Part shown: piece by piece, positions 7,039 through 12,859 of the stretch
Position numbering within the stretch: position 1 is the first letter of the stretch
Layout of the letters: each line of letters begins with the position of its first letter
Assembly: GCA_003646745.1 (NCBI GenBank)
Contig: QMLM01000016.1
Location: forward strand, 1 to 14,705
From: Deltaproteobacteria bacterium
Lineage (GTDB): Bacteria; Desulfobacterota; B13-G15; RBG-16-54-18
Length of the DNA: 14,705 nucleotides
Reading direction: 5' to 3'
Notes under the pieces: generated by a model
Told to the model about the DNA's origin: nothing
The model's database searches: none
Seen by the model: only the letters and a program-made list of their open reading frames with translations
Made by a program: the position numbers and the translations under genes

Positions 7039-7490
7039 TGTTCCTCCCCCTCTTCTTGTTCCTGGGGAAATTCCCTTCCTGCTCCGGTCTTGACAGGACT
7101 TGGTCCCAAAGAGCGGATCATCTCGGTCATCTCCCTGGCGATCTCCACAAACCTGCTGCCCATGGCCGCGGAGAGGTTATACATGCGGAGTCTTTCCGGG
7201 TTTATCCCCAGGGTGGTAAGAACGCCCTTAACATATTCTACTCTCTTTTTTGCCCGTAGATTTCCCGTGAGAAAATGACACTCTCCTTCTAGACAACCCG
7301 CTACGTAGACCCCATCCATCCCTTCCTCAAAGGCCTTGATGAGGTGCACAGAATCCACCCTCCCGCTGCAGGGAACCCTAATTAACTTTACATTCGGAGG
7401 ATAATCCATCCTCATCGAACCTGCCAGGTCCGCCGCTGAATAGGCTCAATGTTCACAGCAAAAGGCGAGGATCTGAGGCTCAAACTCCAT
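7035..7490 (-). CDS. mvhD: MvhD/FlpD-type [2Fe-2S] electron adaptor, predicted selenoprotein (Sec at UGA 7446-7448)
   Basis: Ordinary gene calling gives only a 126-residue ORF from an internal ATG at 7415. Reading the same frame upstream gives ATG at 7490, MEFEPQILAFCCEH, then in-frame TGA, then AYSAADLAG and the rest. This restores the family N-terminus (the CCxxC-Y-x-AD signature) with Sec15 where relatives have cysteine. The full product is 151 residues. Later cysteines are C41 (VPCSGR) and C66/C71 (GCLEGECHF), as expected for the family. MvhD carries a [2Fe-2S] cluster and links HdrA to a hydrogenase, formate dehydrogenase or other donor. The start lies one base after the hdrA stop, with AAGGGGG seven bases upstream. 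The stop overlaps metV by ATGA. A hairpin of SECIS type follows the UGA. A sequencing error or pseudogene is the alternative, but unbroken coding, exact position and the hairpin argue against it. Confidence 0.88.
7416..7432 (-). promoter_or_regulatory. Candidate bacterial SECIS hairpin downstream of the mvhD UGA
   Basis: On the minus strand, stem CGGACCT pairs with AGGTTCG (seven pairs, one G-U) around the loop GGC. The loop starts 20 nucleotides after the UGA at 7446-7448. Bacterial SECIS elements recognised by SelB sit inside the coding sequence just after the UGA, with a small apical loop usually having G in its first two positions; this one fits. Beyond a G/A mismatch two further pairs can form. 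Folding was judged by eye. Confidence 0.65.
7446..7448 (-). other. In-frame UGA predicted to encode selenocysteine
   Basis: TGA on the minus strand at codon 15 of the MvhD gene, between GAA CAT and GCC TAT. In family members this site is a conserved cysteine of the CCxxC signature, so Sec replaces Cys at a likely cluster ligand or redox position. Confidence 0.85.
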
Positions 7491-7491
7491 C

Positions 7492-10400
7492 TCATATCCC
7501 CCTTGTCAAGGCCAAGACCTTGGCAACAAGCTGTTCATCCCTATAGTGTTGCAGTTGGATCGCCTTTTGGGGACATTCAGCTGCACAATTTCCACAGCCT
7601 CGGCACTTGGCTGGGTCAATAACAGAATAACCATCTTCACAAATATATGGAACCCCATACGGGCAGGCCCGAACACAAATAAGGCACGCGGCACACAGCT
7701 CTGGCTCAACCCTGGCCACAACCCCCCCTACCTCTATCTCATCCTTCGCAAGGAGGGTGGACGCCCTTGCCACCGCTGCCTGTGCCTGGGAGATGGTCTC
7801 GTCCATCAACTTAGGCGAGTGTGCAAGGCCGCACATATAGATCCCGTCGCTAGAGAAATCCACCGGGCGCAGCTTCATATGGGCCTCTAAATAGAACCCC
7901 TCCAAGGTCCGCTGGACCTTGAACATGGCAGCTAGCTCCTCGTTCTCCCTAGGGAGGGTTGCCGTACTTAGAACAACAAGATCGGCTTCCAGGATGAGGT
8001 CGTCCTTAAGGGTATTCTCCCAGACCTTTACCAAAAGCCTATTCCCTTCTGCTTCCACTTCAGGGGGCCTTTCGGGGATATACCTAGTAAAAATAACCCC
8101 CCTTTCCCTCGCCTTAGTATAGTACTGCTCAAGGAGTCCGTAAGTCCTTATATCCCTGAAAAGGACGTGAATCTCGAGATCTGGGGCCAACTCCTTCAGC
8201 TTTAAGGCGTTCTTTACGGCCACAGAGCAGCATATCCTGCTGCAATAGGGGCGTTGCTCGGTGCGAGAGCCCACACATTGGATCATCACCACTCGGCGAA
8301 GTTCCCCAAGGTCAAGTTCACCCCTAGCTATCCTCTCTTCAAGCTCCATCTGGGTGAGCACAGCGGGGTGCTCCCCGTAGAGATACTCCTTGGGCTTGTA
8401 TTCCTCACCACCTGTGGCCAGCACCGTTACCCCGTGCTCCAGCTTTCTGTATGTCATAGTAGGAGCGATCATCACACCTGTGGAGAAGTTCCCCTGTACC
8501 CCCTCATGATCCACGACCTCCGCATTAGTTATCACCTGTATGGCAGGATGGGTCGTTACTCGCTCAATCATTTCCTCAAGAAAGGCCTGAGGGTCTTCTC
8601 CGGAGAGGGTCCAGTAGATATGGCGCATATTGCCGCCCAGCTCCGCCTCTCTTTCGACCAGGAAGACCTCAAACCCCTGTTCGGCAAAGCCCAGGGCCGC
8701 TGTCATCCCTGCTAGCCCTCCACCTACCACCAATGCCCTCTTGCGAACAGGAAGCCGCTCCCTCTCAAGGGGCTCTAAGAGGGCAGCATTGGCCACCGCC
8801 ATCCTCACCAGATCCTTGGCTTTCTGGGTCGCCCCTTCCTTATCCTTCATGTGAACCCAAGAGCACTGATCTCGAATGTTCGCCATTTCGAACAGGTATG
8901 GGTTTAACCCCACCTCCATCAGGGTCTGGCGAAAGAGGGGTTCATGGGTTCGGGGAGAACAAGCGGCGACCACCACCCTGTTAAGTCCCTCCTCCTGGAT
9001 CACCTTTTTGATCCGCTCTTGAGTATCCTGGGCACAGGTGAAAAGGTTATCCTCGGCCCAGACCACATGTGGAAGGGTTCTGGCATAGTCCCTCACCGCC
9101 TCCACATCCACTACTGCAGCAATATTTATCCCACAGTGGCAGACAAATACCCCTATTTTCGGCTTCTCACCCTTTATCTGCTTTTCTGGCAGATATTGCC
9201 TCTGCTGCAACATCGTCCCTCTTTCAGCAGAAATGGTGGCCGATGCTACTGCCGAGGCAGCGCTCGCCTGCATTACTGTCTCCGGGATATCTTTAGGTCC
9301 CTGGAAGACCCCACATACATAGACACCTTCCCTTGTGGTAGAAAGGGGGTTAAAGAAAGGGGTAGAACAAAAACCTCCACAAGGCTCAAGCTCTACACCG
9401 AGTTTTTTGGCGAGTAACTTGGTCTGTTCGGAGGGTTCAAGCCCCACGGAAAGGACAACAAGTTCGAAGTTCTCCTCTTTGACCTCTCCATCCTCCACAT
9501 ACCTTATGAAGAGATCTTTTGTCCTCGGTAGCTCTTTTACATCAGAGACAATGCTCTTTACAAATCTTATCCCCGCCTTCTTCGCAGATTCATAATATCC
9601 CTCGAATCCCTTCCCAAAGGCGCGGATATCGTTATAGAAAATGGTAAGTTCAAGGTTGGGATCATGCTCTTGAGCTATAATGGCCTCCTTTATGGCATAC
9701 ATACAACAAACAGATGAGCAATAACCCCTCCCTAAGCTTGTATCCCTTGAGCCTGTACATTGTATCCAGGCTATTCTCCTGGGGTGTTCATTATCCGAAG
9801 GCCGCAAGATTTCCCCTCGATAGGGCCCTGAGGCGGAGAGGATTCTTTCGAACTCAAGACTGGTAACGACATTTTTATACCTCCCGTAACCGTATTCCCC
9901 TCTCAACCTAGCATCGAAAGTCTCATACCCAAGGGCGAGGATCACTGCTCCAACCTCAATCTCCAGCTCCTCATCCTCTTGCTCGAAATCTATTGCCCCT
10001 GCTGGGCAGACCTTCTCACACACCCGGCATTTCCCCTTCAGGAAATAGGTGCATATCTGCTTGTCTATGACGGGCACATTGGGTATAGCCTGGGGATAAG
10101 GGACATAGATGGCCTTTCTCTCCCCGAGTTCTCCATCAAACTCGCTTGCCGTCCTGCGGGGGCACTTTTGCTGGCAGGTACCACAGCCTGTGCATATATC
10201 TTCCCTTACATAACGGGCATGCTTCAGTACCTTGGCCCGGAAGTTACCGGGCTCACCTTCCAGGCCGAGGAGCTCTGAGTAAGTGAGGAGTTCTATATCG
10301 GGGTGCCTGCCGCATTCTACAAGTTTAGGTGAAAGGATACACATGGAGCAGTCGTTGGTGGGAAAGGTCTTATCAAGTTGAGCCATTCGGCCACCGATAG

Positions 10401-10518
10401 AGGGGGAACTCTCCACCAGATAAACTTTGTAACCTGCCTCTGCAAGATCTAGAGCGGATTGAACTCCCCCTATACCACCACCAACAACCATAACCGCCCC
10501 GATCTTCCTGCCTGTCAT
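7492..10518 (-). CDS. hdrA: HdrA-like FAD/iron-sulfur electron-bifurcating subunit, fused double-module form
   Basis: 1008 residues from ATG 10518, far longer than single HdrA (about 650). First module (about 1-445): Rossmann GGGIGG at 13-18, the HdrA motif around C57/C60 (TNDCSMCIL), two inserted ferredoxin motifs at C109/C112/C115/C119 and C156/C164/C167/C171, and CTGSRDTS...YCSSVCC. Second module: the HdrA N-terminal Fe-S domain (CHCG at 460, ACSPRTHE and DQCSWVH around 520-555), a second Rossmann GGGLAG near 600, CVGSRTEQRPYCSRICC, then a two-cluster ferredoxin with C942-C952 and C972-C982. HdrA splits electron pairs at FAD between ferredoxin and the HdrBC or MvhD side. I chose 10518 rather than 10587 because GAGGGTGA precedes it, the fold begins there, and it avoids overlap with hdrB (stop 10527). 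MvhD starts one base after its stop. Confidence 0.93.
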   Translation of the reverse strand: MTGRKIGAVMVVGGGIGGVQSALDLAEAGYKVYLVESSPSIGGRMAQLDKTFPTNDCSMCILSPKLVECGRHPDIELLTYSELLGLEGEPGNFRAKVLKHARYVREDICTGCGTCQQKCPRRTASEFDGELGERKAIYVPYPQAIPNVPVIDKQICTYFLKGKCRVCEKVCPAGAIDFEQEDEELEIEVGAVILALGYETFDARLRGEYGYGRYKNVVTSLEFERILSASGPYRGEILRPSDNEHPRRIAWIQCTGSRDTSLGRGYCSSVCCMYAIKEAIIAQEHDPNLELTIFYNDIRAFGKGFEGYYESAKKAGIRFVKSIVSDVKELPRTKDLFIRYVEDGEVKEENFELVVLSVGLEPSEQTKLLAKKLGVELEPCGGFCSTPFFNPLSTTREGVYVCGVFQGPKDIPETVMQASAASAVASATISAERGTMLQQRQYLPEKQIKGEKPKIGVFVCHCGINIAAVVDVEAVRDYARTLPHVVWAEDNLFTCAQDTQERIKKVIQEEGLNRVVVAACSPRTHEPLFRQTLMEVGLNPYLFEMANIRDQCSWVHMKDKEGATQKAKDLVRMAVANAALLEPLERERLPVRKRALVVGGGLAGMTAALGFAEQGFEVFLVEREAELGGNMRHIYWTLSGEDPQAFLEEMIERVTTHPAIQVITNAEVVDHEGVQGNFSTGVMIAPTMTYRKLEHGVTVLATGGEEYKPKEYLYGEHPAVLTQMELEERIARGELDLGELRRVVMIQCVGSRTEQRPYCSRICCSVAVKNALKLKELAPDLEIHVLFRDIRTYGLLEQYYTKARERGVIFTRYIPERPPEVEAEGNRLLVKVWENTLKDDLILEADLVVLSTATLPRENEELAAMFKVQRTLEGFYLEAHMKLRPVDFSSDGIYMCGLAHSPKLMDETISQAQAAVARASTLLAKDEIEVGGVVARVEPELCAACLICVRACPYGVPYICEDGYSVIDPAKCRGCGNCAAECPQKAIQLQHYRDEQLVAKVLALTRGI
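7498..7504 (-). promoter_or_regulatory. Shine-Dalgarno AAGGGGG for the full-length mvhD start
   Basis: On the minus strand AAGGGGG lies seven bases upstream of the ATG at 7490, inside the last codons of hdrA. No comparable site precedes the internal ATG at 7415, so this supports the upstream start and read-through of the UGA. Confidence 0.6.
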
Positions 10519-10520
10519 TC

Positions 10521-10528
10521 TCACCCTC
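10521..10528 (-). promoter_or_regulatory. Shine-Dalgarno deciding the hdrA start
   Basis: GAGGGTGA on the minus strand overlaps the hdrB stop and ends two bases before the ATG at 10518. The spacing is short, but the site is strong and consistent with coupled translation after hdrB. Confidence 0.55.
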
Positions 10529-11354
10529 AGATCAATCCCTTTTCTCGAAGAGGCTGCCTTGGATCGATAAGGTGCCTCTTCAACCATCCCTTCACCCCTG
10601 ACAGCCCTAATGCCAATCCCAAGAGCTCAGTAAAATAAAAGACAGGAGTGCGGTGGGAAGATTCCCCTTGGCACGTTTCCAAGTTCGACTGGCACATGGG
10701 ACAGCAACTCACCAATGCCTCCGCCCCTGCCTCTTTGGCCATTTTGAGGATCCTCTCCACAAGTTTTGTTGCGATATCCGGTCTGGCCAGCACAAGACTG
10801 CCCCCACAGCATTCTGTCTTGAAAGACCATTCAATAACCTCTGCCCCAAGGGCAGCCATTAGCCTATCCATCTCTTTCGGATCCTCTGGCTCCGTCGCCC
10901 CCGTTACTTTAGGGGGACGGACAATAAGGCAGCCGTAATAGCAGGCCACCTTTAGCCCCGCTAAGGGCTTCTTCACCCTCTCCTGTATCTTCTGGATGTT
11001 TTCATCCTCTGCCAAGAAATTGAGCAGATGTTTGACCTTTAAACTGCCACGGTACGGGAAATCAGCAAGGGGCATCTCCAAAAGTTTCTTCTCCGAGGCC
11101 TTGAGCCTGAGGAAACAAGCGGAGCAAGGTACAATAAGGTCTAACCCCTTTCCATCTGCTATAACAAGATTTCTTGCAGGCAGTGCAAGAGCAAGATAGT
11201 CATCAGTGCTATGGGCAGAAGTAGCCCCACAGCAGTTCCAACCTTCCAGTTCTTCAAGCTCTATCCCCAAGGCCCCGCAGACCGCCCGATTTGACTCATC
11301 GTACTCACGGGCGGTGCCCAGAAGTGAACAGCCGGGATAATATGAAACCTTCAT
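10527..11354 (-). CDS. hdrB: HdrB-like heterodisulfide reductase subunit B with two CCG domains
   Basis: 275 residues, a usual length for HdrB. Both cysteine-rich domains are intact. The first has C9 (YYPGC), C41/C42 (NCCG) and C77/C80 (PCSAC); the second has C138/C142 (CYYGC), C182/C183 (ECCGG) and C217/C218/C221 (CCPMC). In methanogen HdrB these ligands bind two noncubane 4Fe-4S clusters that reduce the CoM-S-S-CoB disulfide. In bacteria the natural substrate is usually not known, and in a MetVF setting HdrB may serve mainly as an electron exit. The ATG overlaps the hdrC stop by four bases. The gene is followed by hdrA after eight bases. The conserved set of ligands suggests a functional active site, unlike the degenerate CCG domains near the window's left end. 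Confidence 0.93.
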   Translation of the reverse strand: MKVSYYPGCSLLGTAREYDESNRAVCGALGIELEELEGWNCCGATSAHSTDDYLALALPARNLVIADGKGLDLIVPCSACFLRLKASEKKLLEMPLADFPYRGSLKVKHLLNFLAEDENIQKIQERVKKPLAGLKVACYYGCLIVRPPKVTGATEPEDPKEMDRLMAALGAEVIEWSFKTECCGGSLVLARPDIATKLVERILKMAKEAGAEALVSCCPMCQSNLETCQGESSHRTPVFYFTELLGLALGLSGVKGWLKRHLIDPRQPLREKGLI

Positions 11355-11905
11355 TTACCTTTATGCTCAAAGATCTTTTTTATGTCCTCAAGTCCTCGTA
11401 TAGTGTGAGGAAAGAGCCTCATCTTTCCCCTTCTGAACATTTCCCAACCAAGTTTGGTCTCTTTAATTATCTCACGGCTCTTTATTTTGGCCCAGACATC
11501 GGTCTTGAACATATATTCCAAAAGCATCCCCACTTCATAGACCCTTCCTCTGGCCTTGATAGAGTTTAAAAAGGCCTCATGAAATTTAGGAATATCCTCT
11601 GCCCCCGCAGGCGCCACCCTTGCCATCTGCCTCAGGGTGTCCATCACCCTGGCGATGTCTATACCATTGGGGCATCTGGTTGTACACGTCTCACATGAGG
11701 CACATACCCAGGGGGTTAAGCTGCCCAGGACCTTCTCCTTTAAACCGAGCTGGACCATGCGCAAAAGCACGTGAGGGGGGAAATCCATGGCAAAGGTTAC
11801 AGGACACCCACTTGAACACTTATTACACTGATAACACAAAGAGACCTTTTCGCCGCTTTTTTCCTCGATATGATAAAGAAAAGAGGTCTGAGGTGCGATG
11901 GACAT
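11351..11905 (-). CDS. hdrC: HdrC-like heterodisulfide reductase subunit C (two [4Fe-4S])
   Basis: 184 residues, soluble, with two ferredoxin-type motifs: C24/C27/C30/C34 (CYQCNKCSSGCP) and C68/C71/C74/C78 (CASCETCTTRCP). The long helical C-terminus is typical of HdrC. It carries electrons from HdrA to HdrB. It starts five bases after the stop of the upstream MetF paralogue, with GAGGGA in the last codons of that gene as a likely ribosome-binding site, and overlaps hdrB by ATGA. The gene order C-B-A-MvhD matches the MetVF-linked Hdr clusters of acetogens. Confidence 0.93.
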   Translation of the reverse strand: MSIAPQTSFLYHIEEKSGEKVSLCYQCNKCSSGCPVTFAMDFPPHVLLRMVQLGLKEKVLGSLTPWVCASCETCTTRCPNGIDIARVMDTLRQMARVAPAGAEDIPKFHEAFLNSIKARGRVYEVGMLLEYMFKTDVWAKIKSREIIKETKLGWEMFRRGKMRLFPHTIRGLEDIKKIFEHKGK

Positions 11906-11910
11906 ATCTT

Positions 11911-12783
11911 TTATCCCTCTGCTTCTTCCAAGATGGCGGGAATTTTATCCTCCCAGCCGATCGAGATGATATTTACTCCCTGGCAGAGATCTTTTATCCC
12001 TCTGATCATCTCCGCTGCTATTTCAATAGATGCCGCGATTTTATCGGGGGCCTTCATCAACCTCATAATTATCTCATCAGGTATAAAGACCCCCTCCACA
12101 TGTTTGTTTATATATCTTGCCATCCCAGCCGATTTCAGTACCATCAGACCCGCAATAACCGGTACCCCAAAGGTCTGTGCCTTCTGCATGAATGTCTCAA
12201 ATTGTCCCAGATCATACACGGAGGTGGTTATGAAGAATTCCACTCCGAGACGGATCTTCTTCTCCATCTCCTTCATTTCCAGGTCCAAGACATGGCCCCG
12301 CGCACTGGCATCCAGCTTTGCGCCGACACAAAAACGAGGGGAACCTTCCAAATCTCCACCACTCATATCATACCCTTTTTGCAGTCTTCTTATCCCTTCT
12401 AACAGCTCTATTAGGTCTATGTCAAAAACCCCTTTTGCCTCTGGATGATCACCAAGTTTAGGATCGTCTCCTGGGACCGCCATCACGTTCTCCAGGCCTA
12501 GTAGATAGGCGCCGAGCAACTCCGCCTGTAACGCCACTCTGTTCTGGTGGGCACATGAGACCTCAAATATCGTGTCATAACCCTTCTCCTGTAAGTACTT
12601 ACAGGCTGCCCAGGAGCTCATCCGCATGACCCCTCCCTGAAGGGAGGGTATATAGATGGCATCCACCCTTCCCCTCAAGGGGATCAACCTCTCCCCAAAC
12701 CCCTTTTCATCTATACCCTTTGGCGGTAAAACCTCCACCACCTTTAAGAAACCGCCACCCTCCAACCTCTCCCTCCACCCCAT
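11911..12783 (-). CDS. Divergent MetF-family (methylene-THF reductase superfamily) protein
   Basis: 290 residues of the MTHFR fold and clearly paralogous to the metF at 5447-6370. It keeps the catalytic-type Glu (VVEVLPPKG) and the Asp in PGDDPKLGDHP, and the shared MARYINK block. It differs at other key positions: FITTSVYD has Thr where MetF has the folate-contacting Gln, SCAHQNR replaces TRDRNR, and IPSLQGG replaces NVTDCQT. It may therefore use a different C1 carrier or substrate, or be a regulatory or electron-entry relative of MetF. It is the first gene of the compact hdr-met run, with a strong AAGGAGG six bases before the ATG, and lies five bases upstream of hdrC. MetF-type function is likely by fold; the precise reaction is not established. 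Confidence 0.82.
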   Translation of the reverse strand: MGWRERLEGGGFLKVVEVLPPKGIDEKGFGERLIPLRGRVDAIYIPSLQGGVMRMSSWAACKYLQEKGYDTIFEVSCAHQNRVALQAELLGAYLLGLENVMAVPGDDPKLGDHPEAKGVFDIDLIELLEGIRRLQKGYDMSGGDLEGSPRFCVGAKLDASARGHVLDLEMKEMEKKIRLGVEFFITTSVYDLGQFETFMQKAQTFGVPVIAGLMVLKSAGMARYINKHVEGVFIPDEIIMRLMKAPDKIAASIEIAAEMIRGIKDLCQGVNIISIGWEDKIPAILEEAEG

Positions 12784-12789
12784 GGAAGC

Positions 12790-12796
12790 CCTCCTT
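12790..12796 (-). promoter_or_regulatory. Shine-Dalgarno AAGGAGG of the MetF paralogue
   Basis: On the minus strand AAGGAGG stands six bases before the ATG at 12783, one of the strongest ribosome-binding sites in the window. It fits the first gene of an operon. Confidence 0.7.
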
Positions 12797-12823
12797 TATC
12801 TATAAGGTCTAAAACCGATCCCA

Positions 12824-12851
12824 ATTTTAGCAATTTTGAGATGAGATGCAA
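12824..12851 (-). promoter_or_regulatory. Candidate sigma-70 promoter of the hdr-met operon
   Basis: On the minus strand TTGCAT (12846-12851) and TAAAAT (12824-12829) are separated by 16 bases, close to consensus. Initiation would fall around 12817, leaving a 5' leader of about 35 bases before the MetF paralogue. A direct repeat AAAATTG-CT-AAAATTG overlaps the -10. The region is AT-rich in a roughly 50% GC window, so a chance match is possible. Confidence 0.4.
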
Positions 12852-12859
12852 GAATTTTC

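Noticed and set aside
7035..7415. MvhD as a 126-residue protein starting at the internal ATG
   Set aside because: It lacks the conserved N-terminal CCxxC region and a ribosome-binding site; reading upstream through UGA restores the full family N-terminus and a proper start.
7446..7490. In-frame TGA as a pseudogene or sequencing error
   Set aside because: The codons on both sides match the MvhD family in the same frame, the TGA falls exactly on a conserved Cys, and a fitting hairpin follows. An error cannot be excluded without reads, but it is less likely.
8944..9417. 157-residue plus-strand ORF
   Set aside because: Antisense to hdrA with no recognisable motif.
10519..10587. hdrA start 23 codons upstream at 10587
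   Set aside because: It would overlap the hdrB end by about 60 bases and add residues outside the HdrA fold; ATG 10518 has a Shine-Dalgarno and starts right before the Rossmann motif.
11620..12402. 260-residue plus-strand ORF
   Set aside because: It is antisense to hdrC and the MetF paralogue, has no recognisable domain or ribosome-binding support, and is rich in residues typical of shadow frames.
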